A DNA stretch of 64,000 nucleotides, taken from contig NC_081826.1 in NCBI RefSeq assembly GCF_030867095.1, positions 43,316,001 through 43,380,000 on the forward strand, written 5' to 3'. Below are positions 10,801 to 22,694 of this stretch, one piece after another. The notes beneath the pieces were generated by a model. That model saw only the letters and a list, made by a program, of their open reading frames with translations. It was not told the origin of the DNA and did no database searches. The DNA comes from Alligator mississippiensis (lineage: Eukaryota; Chordata; Crocodylia; Alligatoridae). The position numbers and the translations under genes were made by a program. The stretch's first letter is position 1; each line of letters starts with the position of its first letter.

Positions 10801-11289
10801 AACATACATAACATTTAGACCATTTTAAATGTAATTTAAACTGCTAGTGTACAGACATGGGAGCCAGTTTAGAATGATGTAAACCTCCTGAAACATTTCA
10901 AAAGCATATCTGGATAATCCATTAACTGGTTCAGTGTTATGTGTGGACACCAAGCTCTCTGTGACTTGCGTCTGGTCAGCTTTCCAGGTATCCTACACTG
11001 GTCCTTGCTCCATGACCCCAACCCCTACAGGGCAGCTAGCTGCTTTGGTAATGTTCACTGTTCAGGTGGGCTGGGAGAGTAACAATTAATCGGCCAGTTC
11101 TCATTGACCAGTACAGAACTGCCAGCCTTTTGGTGGTATTAAATGCCCATTGTGCAGTGGCTCAGTTTTCCCTCACTCAGCAGTTAACAGGTGTTTACCA
11201 TTAAAGGGGACTTGCCCATCCACCAAAACCTTCCACTGTGTGAGGGGGGTGAACTGAAATTAATTCTGTCTTTTTAAAGCTGCAATTGA

Positions 11290-11515
11290 CTATGTCAATT
11301 GTGGATCTATGTACAACATGGTGTATAGATTCATGATTTGATTTATTACTATATTTATACTAATACTGTTTATATAATGGTTGGGTCTATGTTATTATTA
11401 TATTTGTATTTCTGTTATTTGTGCTTAGATGTATTTATATTATGGTTGTATATTTTTCATGTTGTTTCTGGGAGCATGGCTTTCAGCCAGAATCCATAAT
11501 AAACTGAACTGAACT
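11290..11515 (+). mobile_element. Unclassified retroposon-like insertion with 14-bp duplication
   Basis: A 226-bp AT-rich insert is bordered by AAAGCTGCAATTGA (11276-11289) and AAAGCTGCAGTTGA (11516-11529), a 14-bp duplication with one mismatch. The insert ends with AATAAA and a short CTGAACTGAACT run, the form of tail seen on non-LTR retroposons. Long variable duplications with a simple-repeat tail point to target-primed reverse transcription. I do not recognise the family and see no SINE promoter boxes. Confidence 0.7.
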
Positions 11516-11599
11516 AAAGCTGCAGTTGAGGCAAGAGACCTTAAGCAGCCTCTGGGATACCCAACCCTTTTTAAACCCCACATCTGTGCCCACCTAGCT

Positions 11600-12540
11600 G
11601 CGGGGGCACGGGCTGGTCAATAAAGTTTGTCTCCTGCCTCCCTGTGTGCTGTGCAGGGGAACCCAGGGTCAGGGGAGTGCAGGCAGGCCAGGCTGGGGGT
11701 GGGGGCGGGTCGAGGTGGGGAGAGGGGGGTTACCATATGGCTGGGGCTGGCATCTCTGCATGGTCACGGCTGTCAGCAATGGAGCACAGCTCTAGATGTT
11801 GTCTTCAGATGACGAGGCGTGGTGGGTGGGTGCCAGGCCTGGGCCCGTCCCGGGGAGGAGCTGGCGCTGCTGACAACTGGTAGTGTCATGGCCGGCTGCA
11901 CTTTGTGGCAGGGTTGGGGCTGCAGAGCTGGCATGGCAAGCGCTGGTCCGGGCTCCCTGAGCTGCTGGTGGAGGGTGCAGCTGGGGAGCTCAGTGGGATG
12001 CGCTGCTGGACACCTGAGGGGTCCTCCCCCATGATGTGTCACTAGGGGTGCCAGGCTGGGGTGGGGGCTCGGGCAGGCTGCCTGTACGGCTATAGACAGC
12101 ATGACTGGGGCCTGGATCTCAGGGTGCAAGTATGTCCATGCATAAGGAGCATGGTCTTGCGGGCACTCTCCAACTGATAACTGTAGTTGGTGATGGCCAG
12201 GCCTGGCTGGAGCCTGCAGAAGTCTGGAGCAGCCTTCAGGCTTGGACAGTGTGGACCTGGCAGCTGCACAGGAGTGCAACTTCACAGCCATTACGTCAGA
12301 GGTGCCACGGTGCAAGCAGGTTAGGGCAGCTGGCCTGTGGCCTGCCCAGGGGGACACAGGGGCCTGGAGTGGCCTCAGGCTCCCAGCTGGTGTGCCCCAG
12401 GGCTCTCAGTTCCTGCAGGCTTTTTAAGTCTTGAGGCAGGGGCTGCCATAGAGGCAGCCCAGCCCTGGGGCAGGAGAGGCACCCAGCCCAGAGCCCTGGG
12501 ACTAGCCTCAGGCTGGTCCTTTAGTGGCAGGGCAAACTTA
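11600..12540. other. GC-rich non-genic stretch, probable transposon core
   Basis: Base composition jumps to high GC with overlapping frames on both strands, none with recognisable motifs. The texture (GGGCTGGCATGG, AGCTGGGGAGC and similar) is like the cores of the hAT elements elsewhere in the window. Terminal repeats were not found, so this is not called as a defined element. Confidence 0.35.
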
Positions 12541-12546
12541 CTTCTG

Positions 12547-12712
12547 GCTTGTGTCTAGACATGCGTAACTGTGCAGTGACTAATCATGAGTAAATTTATT
12601 CACAATTAAGCATTTTTACTGTGCAGTAAGCATGCACACATGTAGATGCATGCACTTACTGCTCAGTAAACTACGCTACTGCGCAGCTAAGCATTTTGTG
12701 TAGACGTGCCTA
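12547..12712. mobile_element. hAT-like MITE, GGGCACGTCTACAC family
   Basis: The right end TTGTGTAGACGTGCCTA is the reverse complement of the family start, and the left end CTTGTGTCTAGACATGCG is a diverged partner. The inside contains repeated ACTGTGCAGT and CTACTGCGCAG motifs, as in the copies at 8051 and 57682. Confidence 0.55.
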
Positions 12713-12945
12713 AGTAAAAAATCTACTATAATTGCTAGTACTAGTACACAGGCCTCTGCGTCAATTTAACCAAATTTGTTTTAAAATGTATTTAAATTCA
12801 GATTCTGTGTATAGCCTATCCCTATAATCTGTCAGCTACTTAAACCCTGTAGGAGCCAGTACTCTGGGCCAAGATGCTCTGACCACACCTCTCATCTTAC
12901 CCCTCTTACACACAAGAGGGTGGCCTAAGAGGTGATAGTGTAGAG

Positions 12946-13131
12946 CAGGGGTGGGCAAAATGTGGCCCAGGGGCTGGATGCAGCCTGCCAGGCCATTCTG
13001 TCCGGCCCGTGGGGCCCCTAAAAAATTTAGAAAATTAATATTTATCTGCCCCTGGCTGCCTATTGTGCAGCCCTTGATGGCTTGCCAAAACTCAGTAAGC
13101 AGCCCTCCGCCCACAATAATTGCCCACCCTG
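12946..13131 (+). mobile_element. hAT MITE (186 bp), CAGGGGTGGGCAAA family
   Basis: The inverted ends CAGGGGTGGGCAA and TTGCCCACCCTG are flanked by an exact 8-bp duplication GTGTAGAG (12938-12945 and 13132-13139). The segment GGCCATTCTGTCCGGCCC...GGGGCCCCTAAAAAATTTAG recurs in reverse orientation at 32925-33022 at the end of the larger element there, so the two are members of one family. Confidence 0.9.
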
Positions 13132-13172
13132 GTGTAGAGCCAGCATTGCTGCTTCTGATTCCCTTGCAAAAA

Positions 13173-13456
13173 CATTGGTTTCCAACCTTGGGGTGCAACC
13201 CAAATCAGGGTTGCAGGGGGTCCTCAGTAGGGTTGTGAAAGGCTCGCACATACACGCACACTCATGCGCGCAGCCCAGGAGTGGAGGGTGAGTGGGCAGG
13301 TGGGGTGGGACCACTGCACACAAAGCGGGCAATGGTGGCTCCCCCACCCCCGGGCCTCTGCTACACTCCACTCCCAGCAGCCCCTGCAGTGCCAGGTCGG
13401 GAGGTCCTGTTGGTGCCCAATTTAGGGTCACAGAAAAAAAAGGTTGGGAACCACTG
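13173..13456. mobile_element. hAT-like element, CAGTGGTTCCCAACC family
   Basis: The ends CATTGGTTTCCAACC and GGTTGGGAACCACTG are inverted, with two differences. The inside carries the typical GGGTGCAACCC / GGGTCACAG motif next to each end. The flanking duplication is weak (GCAAAAA and GCATTAAA). No transposase. Confidence 0.65.
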
Positions 13457-15119
13457 CATTAAAGGAGAACTCAGGTGCTCCATTATGGCCACTTTCTAGC
13501 CCCTTTGCACAGCCAAACTAGTGCAATGGGCCAGGGGAGAAACTAAAATCCAACTCAGCAGTCTAAGAATTCAGGTTATTTCCAAAATAAACTGCAAGAC
13601 GAATCCTAACAATTCCCTGAAGGGTAACATCATCATCCATTATTAGCTGTGCCACTTGCAGTTATTTCCTTCCTACATTTCCTTTTAGATGTCAGTCTGG
13701 AATGATTTTTCTTCTCTTCCTGAGAACACTATTTTTAAAGCCAGAGAACTGAATGCTATTAATATAGTAGGTGTTGAACTGTACAGTCTATTATATAATG
13801 GACTGTTTATAGTTGAGATGTTGAGATGCAGCCTATTTGTAATCAGAAGTAACAGTAATAGTACCACTTTGCTACTAGCTCTGCTTGAGGAAGCTGCGAT
13901 TCAGTGGAGACATTACCACATTGCAGCTGCTGTATGACGTAAAAGCTTTGTGCATTTTTACTTCTGTAATTGCCATAACTCTTTCACATTACGGAAATAT
14001 TGCCAGTCAAGCCATTGAGATATCATGAATCAGTTCTCAAAATTCACCAGATTTTACAAAGCTAATAAATTTGAGGTTATACTTAGTCACTGTCAGTTGT
14101 TTGAGGCTTTGGAGTACTCCTGGATCTACAAGAAACTTAAGTTACAAAAAATGAAAGCTGAGATTCTCAAATAAAGAATTTGAAGAGCTGGGGCTTTAAG
14201 AAAAGTGCTGAACATCATGATGTAATTATGAATGTTGGCAATACCTCGTTAAGTACCTTGCTTGCATCATGGGTCAACACAATTGGGTATAAACACTACA
14301 GCAATTTAATTGAAAGCATATACAGTATGTATATGCTGGAATGCATTAAAAATATCCTGGAATGTGTTAATATGTGCCGTTAATCACAGACCTGGTTAAA
14401 ACTGATGGGTGTTTATAAATTCCCTTCATTCCAGCAAAATGGAAGGAGTAATTAGTGCCCTTTTGTCAGGCGATAATGAAAACTATGGAGCCTTTAACCA
14501 GTTCTAACACCTGGGTTCCTGCTATTTTTTACTCCCTTCCTATACTGCCCTTGGTTGTTGATTCTGTTATATACCTATCTCTCCTAACATTGAACATCAC
14601 AACTAATATGTATGAACTATCTATGTGCTACTATCAATGTATTATCTATGTGTTTTCTTCTCTTTCCCTCTCAGCCCCTCAAATTATCAATCTGCCCCTT
14701 TGCCTTTGTTATTCCCATAACCTCTTCTTCCCCTTCACTTTAGCTTCAATGAATCCCTCTGCCTGTAACATTAATTTAAAAAATATATAATCTGATGCAT
14801 TAAAATAGAATTAACAAATGTATAAAAAATGTGTAAGGGAAGGGATGGAGTGGTTGTGCACATACACAAGGCTGCCTGCTATCACCCTCTATATACCTTC
14901 CCACTACACTTCACCACCTGTCTTTCTAAATTCTCTCTTTGGGGCAGGGACTACATCTTCCAATAGAGATATGCATGTTTTCCAGCATATTTTGGCCAGT
15001 ACTACAAAACTAATATAGTGCAGTACTAGTGATACACAGAGCATACATAACCAGCCCTCTTGAAACCTCTGCAGTTGTGCAACTCACAAGGACTTATAAT
15101 AATATTCCACTTACGTAAC
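13457..15119. other. Non-genic AT-rich DNA
   Basis: I see no gene or recognisable repeat here. Short frames lack motifs and are not supported by splice-like structure. Confidence 0.5.
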
Positions 15120-15290
15120 AGCTTTCAGGCAAGGATCCCAAAGCATTTTACGAAGGTGGGTAAGTACAATGTTATTACAGCAGAGGAGAAACTGAGTCAG
15201 AGAGAGACTACTTCCCTCAGGTCACATTGTAGGGAAGAGAACCAGTCACTTGGCTTCCAATCCTCCACTCTAACCATTCAATCTCTATCT
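15120..15290 (+). repeat. MIR-like SINE
   Basis: Blocks ATCCCAAAGCATTTTACGAA, GGTGGGTAAGTA, GGAGAAACTGAGTCAGAGAG and CAGGTCACATTGTAGGG occur in the order of the MIR/CORE-SINE consensus. Confidence 0.75.
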
Positions 15291-15361
15291 TCCTTCACAT
15301 GTGGCCATGCGAACCTAAACACAGTTTCTCAGTAGAATGGAACCCAAAGAAAATATTAGAC

Positions 15362-16381
15362 AAGTAGTTCTCAAACTTTTTGGACCTGAGGCACCCCTTG
15401 TTGGACTTGAGGCACCCCTTCCATATTTTTGTAAATTGAGCAGCACCCAATTTCAAAAACTAATTTAGAATTACAGTGCTTCTCTGCAGAGGTGCTGCGC
15501 AGTAAGCATAAGGGATGGCCAGTAGGGGTGTGCGAAGCGGGCCCTATTCAATTCAGATTCGGCCGAATCAAGGACAGTGATTCAATTAATTGATTCAGAT
15601 CACTGTCCCTGATTCGATTCAGCCAAATCTGAATCTGAAGATTTGATGCTGATTCAGAGAATCAGCAATTCGGAGATAGACACAGCTTTATAAGTTTTTT
15701 CTACATACCTTGGGGTAGCAGGCGTGGCTCGTGTTCGCTGCGATGCTGGGGTGCATGGAGCATCCCACAGGAGTGCGGGGGGCCCCTCCATGTGCTCGGT
15801 AGCGAACCCAGAAGTGGACTGGAAGTACTTCCCAGGAGTACTCCCCAGACCCAGGAGGCACCAGTCACCAAGCCAGGGATGGGACGTGGGGAGGGGGCCC
15901 CCACCGTGCGCTCCCCAGCAGACCCAGAAGCAGACTGGAAGTGTTTCTGGTACACTTCTGGGTTTGCTGCTGAATGTACTGGGGAGCCCCTTGTGCTTCT
16001 GTGGGACACTTCATGTGCCCCAGCATCACAGTGATCACAAGTCCCTGCTACCTAGAGGTATGGAGAAAAAACATTTAAAGCTGTCTCTGTGTCCAAATCT
16101 CTGAATCTTTCTGAATCTCTCTGAATCAATTCAGAGGGCTTGGATTCAATTCGGAGAGATTAAAGGGTCTTCTGATTCGATTCGGATTTGGAAATTCGGT
16201 CACCGAATCTGGCCGAATCTCCACCAAATCGAATCAGGGACCGAAGCTTCGCACAGCCGTAATGGCCAGGTAAGAGCAATCCTGAGTCCATGCGTATCTG
16301 CTTATCTCCTCACACCTTGTGGCACCCATCAAAGGATTTGCAAAATGCAACATACCACAACACCCTGGTTGAGAAGCACTG
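15362..16381. mobile_element. hAT element (outer), interrupted by a younger hAT element
   Basis: The left end AAGTAGTTCTCAAACTTTTT and right end CCTGGTTGAGAAGCACTG are inverted partners of the CAGTGNTTCTCAACC type. The flanks TATTAGAC and TCTTAGAT agree at six of eight positions, a decayed duplication. The element contains the GGCACCCCTT motif near the left end and GTGGCACCCATC near the right, and was split by the insertion at 15523-16261. Without that insert it is only about 270 bp. Confidence 0.7.
15523..16261. mobile_element. hAT element (inner), TAGGGGTGTGCGAAGC family
   Basis: The ends TAGGGGTGTGCGAAGC and GCTTCGCACAGCCGTA form a 16-bp terminal inverted repeat with two mismatches. They are flanked by an exact 8-bp duplication ATGGCCAG (15515-15522 and 16262-16269). 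Next to both ends lie dense ATTCGG/CCGAAT palindromes, which allow long foldback pairing. The core is GC-rich and non-coding. The same family gave the outer element at 31083-33242. The perfect duplication marks it as younger than its host element. Confidence 0.92.
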
Positions 16382-16882
16382 TCTTAGATCAAATTCTGTC
16401 AAGAGTTATATGATGCAATCCCAGTTCAGTCAAGGGATTGCCTGGGTGTTATTCTCTACTTATTTTGTAAAAAAATGCTTTGATGCTCGGGAAGCGTCTG
16501 GCCCCTGATATTTATTGTTGCCACTTTATCCTGGAAATTGTGTTGCAAAATTTCATAACAACACATTTCCCTGGCTGTTTATCAATACTACTTCTGTGTG
16601 ATCAAGTTATTGATATTTCACCTATAACTGCTCTGGTTATTTTTCAGCTAATACCAGGAAGCTCTGGCATACAGGCAGCTGTGAGGTTCAGGTGCTACTA
16701 GGCTAAGATTTGTGGCTGTTCTTATAATTGAACCACTTCACCCATTCCCAGTAAATGTGTGATATTACAGTTTGTTTAAAGCAAGTATCATGCACTTATT
16801 GCTGTACCATGTAATTGTGTAATTTTGTTGACTCATGGGAGTCCTATTGGGACATCTAGGTTGTTCCTTCTACCATTGTGAT

Positions 16883-17005
16883 GTAGTACTAAACACTCAT
16901 AGACTATAGTACTTTACAAACACCAACTAATTAAACTTCACAATACCCCTGTGAAGTAAAGAAGTACTATTATCTTTGTTTTACAGCTGGAGAGACATGA
17001 ACACA
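16883..17005 (+). repeat. MIR-like SINE
   Basis: AGTACTTTACAAACACCAAC, TTCACAATACCCCTGTGAAG and TACTATTATCTTTGTTTTAC follow the MIR core order. Confidence 0.75.
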
Positions 17006-19204
17006 TCCTGATTCCATTGAAACCAGCATCAAAACTTCCCCTGATTTCAGTAAGCCAGATCTGCATAGCCGATGTTGAGCTTGATTCTGCCTAGTGCAGA
17101 GTACTCTTGTGAAGAGTCAAATGCTTTCAGTTCCTACCGAAGTAGGAGTCATCACTTCACAAGTCTGAGCCAAGAGTTCAGAGCCAAACTTGCATTTTCA
17201 GTCTCAGCCAAGTCTGGAACGATGCTGCTGTAGAACAGACAACTCCATTGAACAGAGTCACAAACTTTGGCAAACAATTGAGGAAATAGAAACATCTTTG
17301 AACTACTACCCAGATGTCTATTCAGTATTTATTCCAGCTGCACTGAGAAGAGGGCTCTAAATAGCAAACTCAAAAGCAGCTTGCAAAAAGCATTAAAGAT
17401 GTTGAGGTTAACAGAAAAACTCTCATTGGTTTTGATGAGATTACTCTTTAAAGCCTGACTTCACAGCCATTACGTCAAAGGAAAGCATTTCATTAATCTC
17501 CATGGGTTTTAGAGCAAGGCTTGGCCTGTATTACCTGTACAAGGCACACATTCATGTCTGTGGGTGTCCTCATTCTTAACACCTGCATATCTGATTCACA
17601 TCTACATCAAAACCAAAGAAAGTGTGTCAGAAGAACAATGATTAATGTAATTAATCTCTGTCAGGATCATTATAGTGGTATTTTGGTTAGCTATACTGCT
17701 CCATCACAACATAAAAATCCAGAGAGGACTTCCTCGGGCTTGCTGATCTCTCAGACTTCATCTGAATGTGCTTTGTATTCCCTTCCCTTTTTAAATAAAA
17801 ACCAAACATGCAACATGCAAAATTCCTAGCCTTTGGAATCTTACCCTATTCCAAAATAGCTTAGGTTTTTTTCCCTTCTTTTAAAAAACAATTTGTCCTT
17901 TGTGACTTTGAATGCCAAATTTAACCAGAGAAAATATTTACAGCTGTGTTATATAAACTAACAAAAACAATTTTTAAAGTGAAAGTGCTGGCACAACTTT
18001 TATGTCTAGCAACAGCAGAAATAACAACACTGTCATAAATAGACTGCCTACTACTGGTTTACTATTTAACTGATAACCAACTATTAGGAACTCAAGTTTA
18101 CCTTTGCAAAGATTTGCAAAGGTAAAGGTCAATGGAGTCAAAGGGTCTCTGAGTCATTTACATTATGCACACCAAAAATTAATGCTTTCAGAATTAGTGG
18201 GTAGCTTTGAACATGTCTTAAAATAGAATAGTTAAATGAAGAACAAATACATTCATTAGGGCAGGGTCTATGTTTATTTTTGTGTGCTACATAGCACAGA
18301 GTACGTGGGAGGAAAAAACCTGGATTTCTAGTGTAAATAACAAGCAAACTTTTGGGGACAGTTTTTTCACCTTTGCAGGTTTCCTTTAAAGAAAGACTTT
18401 ATAGGATTGCAAAAATTGATTTTATCATGTGAAACTGTGATATTCTCATATTCATCTCCTATTATGTGAAAATATATTTATATAACAGACAAAACAATTA
18501 TTTTTTATGTCTATCACTGTCATGTATTAACCAGAGTTGTAATCTAGATAATCTGCTTTATAATATGCTGAAAATCCTTAGTGGAAGATAATGTTGTATG
18601 CTATCTGTTGGGGAGGGGGAGGAGGGAGAGGCCTTAAACCCATTTCCAAAGGAAAACTATAAAAACTGCATTCAAGAGAGTAACACAATCGCACACTGGG
18701 ATTATATCACATGACAGCAACAATGCCTGTTCTTGGTCTAACTACAGCTTCTACTGTTTCTACTAGTGGAGTTGTACTGATATGATACTACTGATGGGAA
18801 AAGTGCTAGTGCTCATAATTGACATGGTAAGCTATCCACATGGTTAGGATTCAGGAATACTAATCAATTATATGTTAATAATTACAGAAATGTAATAAAG
18901 ATAAACTGCCGCAGTGTGTAATGGACTACCGTAAATTCTGAGAATTTTTACGTGCACTTACGTTTGGCAATTGATAAGAGATGTGGATAATTCTGTTTAT
19001 GTTTTTTTACAATGATTTCTTTGTCCAACTCTTTCATGAAGTAATTTACACAAGTGGACATACAATCTTTTCAGTTGACGGATATGAGTGATTTTAATTT
19101 ACTTATGTAAATGAATTTATTTATGTAAGCATAGTTATGTATATAAACATAGTTCTTGTGACGATCCCAAACACTTATCAAACTGGACGTGCTACTACAA
19201 TACT
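17006..19204. other. Non-genic unique DNA
   Basis: AT-rich, with no recognisable gene, RNA or repeat. The frame at 17521-17829 has no known motif and no supporting context. Confidence 0.5.
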
Positions 19205-20050
19205 GGGTGTGTACATACATTCAGGGAAGTTAGATGGATTTTAGATCAAGTTAAAAATGGCTGCCTGATCTAAGGTAAGTCAGGATGGGAAGCTTGGGGG
19301 GAAGGTCAAGGTCAAGTGGAGTCTATGGGGGGAACAGGGAAAAGTGGAGTCTGTGGGAGGAATTGGGGGGCAAACAGAGTCTGTAGGGGGGATTGAGGGA
19401 ATATGGGGGGCAGCAGGGTCTGTGGAGGGGCATGGAGGGATGGGAGGGCTCTCTCCACCCCCCCAGGACCAGGGGCTATTTTTAGCCCCCCAAATTGTCT
19501 CCCCTACAAACGTCCTGGTTAACCTACCCACTTTATCCTGCCTGCCCTTCCCCCTACTTCAGCTTACTTCAGTTGGTTCCCAACACCAGTGAATGCTGGG
19601 TAAAACCAGCACTAAGAGCAGCTTGCAGGATGGGGGTTTTGGTTGACGGGAGGGGTGGTGGCTGGTCTGCAGGGGGTGTTGTCTGTCTGGGGCAGGAGAC
19701 GGAAGCTAAAAAGTAGTCCAGTACCAGAGGGGAAAAGTGCAGCTCCAGGGCTGGGGCCAGTGGCTGGGCTTTCCAGCTCCAGGGCTACTCTGGGAACTGT
19801 ACAGAAGTTCAGTTAGATTGGTCTCACTGGACCGGATCTAAATTAGACTGCCTCCAAAGTACAGTTAACTTGGACTGGGTTAGACATTTTTAGACAGTTC
19901 TAAACTTTCTGAGCTTCTGTACAGTTTGCACCTAGATCCCTATTTAAGTCAATCTAAGTGTAAGGTCTGCACCTGGGTGAACTAAGTTTGGGTGGCCTTT
20001 TTAAAACAATCTAACCTCCCCCTAACCTCCCCAAACATCTATACCTACCC
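19205..20050. mobile_element. TIR DNA transposon (about 850 bp), non-autonomous
   Basis: The left end GGGTGTGTACATACATTCAG followed by GGAAGTTAG and the right end CTAACCTCCCC-AAACATC-TATACCTACCC are inverted partners over about 29 bp, at roughly 70 percent identity. The core contains a G-rich degenerate tandem repeat (19316-19445, units with GGAGTCTGTGGGGGGAA). Inner AAGTTAACTTGG and TTTAGACAG motifs repeat in both orientations. No clear flanking duplication was found, so family assignment stays open. Confidence 0.55.
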
Positions 20051-22164
20051 TTAGATTCAGATCTGGAGTTCAAGCACTGAAAAGATGGAATATAGCAGCC
20101 TTCAGCAAGCCGTTGTCAAACACATACGGTCAAAGTGAATATATAATAGAAAGTTGGAACATCAGGTAAATGTTAGACCTATGTGACAAAAGATGGCTAG
20201 AAGGTCAGTGGAAGTAGGTGCTGAGGCACTTTTGAAAATTCTACTGGGTGACTATGTGCATGTTTAAATGCCTTGAAAAATCTGATCCAAAATCTCTTGG
20301 GAAAATGGATTTTAAACACCGATGTTGCTTAGGTGGTTTTGGAGGTTTTATTCTAGGTTTTACAGATAACTGTAACAGGCCCCTGCCTGATTCACCTCGG
20401 CTCCATGGCTCAGATAGCTGCGTTGCAATCAAGCTGGCTGGTGCTGTGTTGACCAGAAGAGCCCTGCTGACTGGCCCAGGGTCCAGGGGCAACGGGGTAA
20501 GAGCAGGTCTGGAGATGGAGCACCAGAACTCTGGAAATTAGTCTGGATGCTCTCCCTGCTCCTGGAAGGGATCTGGTGGCTTTCCCCAAGGCCAGCATGC
20601 CCAGGGAAGTGTACCTGGGATCTCAAGGAACCACGGATCACCACCTCCAGGCAAGTAAATGTTCACTCAGTGGAAACAACAAAGTCAAGATCGGTGAATA
20701 GGCCCAAATGCAACATGAGCCAAGGGAGAGGGACACGCCTGTGGCCTGTCGGCAACTGTGCAGGCTGTGAGCCTGTCATAATAACCTTATACTTTCTGCT
20801 TAAGAGACACAGGTAGCAAGAGTTCTGTATCTCTACTGCCTTGTCCCTTTCATAGTCAGGGTTTGTCTGAACTTAGGAAAGCTTGCCAGGAAAGCTTCAC
20901 CCACCAGCTTATACTGGCAAAAAAATTTTCAGCTAAGCTGTGGGTCTTGCTGGCAAAACACTGACACCTCTGACACTTGTGTAGAGAGAAGGTACAATGC
21001 CACACCATCAAAAACCTCCACTCACTTACCTTGGGAGTAACATTTAACACACACTTTGCACAAGCATAAATGGTTAAACCAGGCACAAGGCAGTGAAGAA
21101 TAACCCCAAACTATAAGCATTGATAACTTCCCATCATCCCCCAGGAGGTAATTTGTGCAGCAGTTAAATAAAGCAGACTTAGTCAGAAGTTAACAAATAA
21201 TACAAACAAATAACAGAGGGAGCCATTCTCTATCATCTGGATGAGATATAAATGGTTCCATTGCCATTCCTATAGGAGAGAGTGCTTGAAATAAATAAAA
21301 TGTTTTAATTAAAATAAAATGTAAATAATAAAGGAGGAGGGTAATAATCATCTTCTTACTTCCTTCTCCAGAGTGATAAGAAAGCACTGCCTGGAGAGTG
21401 TTGAGCAGAGCTCATCCTGGGAAAATTAAAGGTAGGTAAGAAGGGGTTATAAAGATAATGGGTGAAATCCTTGTCGGTGAGAGCAATATTTTACCCAGAG
21501 GTGGGTTTTTTAAATTGTTTTGATTCCAGCTGACTGTTTTGTCAATAACTTGCCCTGGCTTTATGACATTAACATGTACATGCGCCTACCTAGTCTTGGC
21601 AGTGACTAAGGCATGGAGGTGTCATTCACAACACTTTTCCTCCTTAACTAGAAAGGGTCAGAAATTTGGGCCCTGTTTTTCCAGAAATGTCATAAAAATT
21701 AGAAACAGGCAGAGGTGAAGGAGAGTCATTGATGCAGCAGTTGCTGCAGTCATTGATGTAGTCATTGATGCAGGATGAAGTTCCAGCTGCCTGGACACAA
21801 CTGCTGGATAAAGACCATGTTCTTTGGCTGAGTAGTAGAGAGTAATGCAGGATCAGCTAGACAATATAACAAAATGGGGGGGTAGGGATCTATATGCTCA
21901 GGCATAAAACAGAGCACAATGAAGAGTTATAGAGCAACATGTAGCTGTGAGAAAGAGGAGGAACAGGAAAAAATGAAGGGCCCAAAATCAGTTGAGGGGG
22001 AATTTTTGAGAATTTGGGCATTAACTTCCTAGGTCCTGATCTGGTTCCCATTAAACTCTATAAAAAGTTTTTCCCTGACTCCGATGGGAATATATTTGGA
22101 TCCTTAGATAGATAAGCAGATACTATGAAGGGGAGCAAAATAAACACTGCATAAATTAGGTAAA
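20051..22164. other. Non-genic DNA
   Basis: No gene is recognised. A short GTCATTGATGCAG direct repeat occurs three times at 21727-21775. A mildly GC-rich stretch at 20390-20760 has open frames on both strands without motifs. Confidence 0.45.
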
Positions 22165-22694
22165 TTTATGAAGACAGGGTAGATTTGCAGTTTATAGATT
22201 AACTAAATCAGAAATATATCTAGCATAAGTGTTCATGAGCCCAAGCTCATTTCATCAGCAGCTGTGAAAAGACAAGCATAAAGCAGCGTATCTCTTGTTC
22301 TACAATTTCACACACTTTACCTTCCCTGGACATCAGTGACCTCATGGCAACTGTTCTTAGACAGCAAACCTTTAAAATTTTTGAACAGACTGGATTGTAT
22401 TTAGTACTGTTTAAACAGGGACTATAGATATAGAATCCACATAGACTATCTTATACCCGGATCAGATTTTGTGACCCCTTTGTTCCTATGGGTTTACTCC
22501 TTGTTTGTTTGCCTCTCCCAGCACTGCCCCCATTCCCCTCCCTCCACCTCGCTCCCTGCCCTTTGTATTCAAATACATCTTTCCATTTTATAAACTGCTC
22601 TGAGCTTTTCCTTTCACAGGATCTGATGAAGTGAGCTTGGGCTCACAAAAGCTTGTGCTATCTGTAAACTGCAAATCTACCCTGCTTTCATAAA
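22165..22694. mobile_element. Foldback element with about 90-bp inverted arms
   Basis: The left arm runs from TTTATGAAGACAGGGTAG through GATTTGCAGTTTATAGAT to GAGCCCAAGCTCATTTCATC. The right arm, from GATGAAGTGAGCTTGGGCTC to CAAATCTACCCTGCTTTCAT, is its reverse complement with about one change in ten. The 350-bp middle is non-coding. The arm motif TGAGCTTGGGCTCAC is itself palindromic. A fragment of the same arm lies at 4618. It could also be two opposite copies of one retroposon end. Confidence 0.65.
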
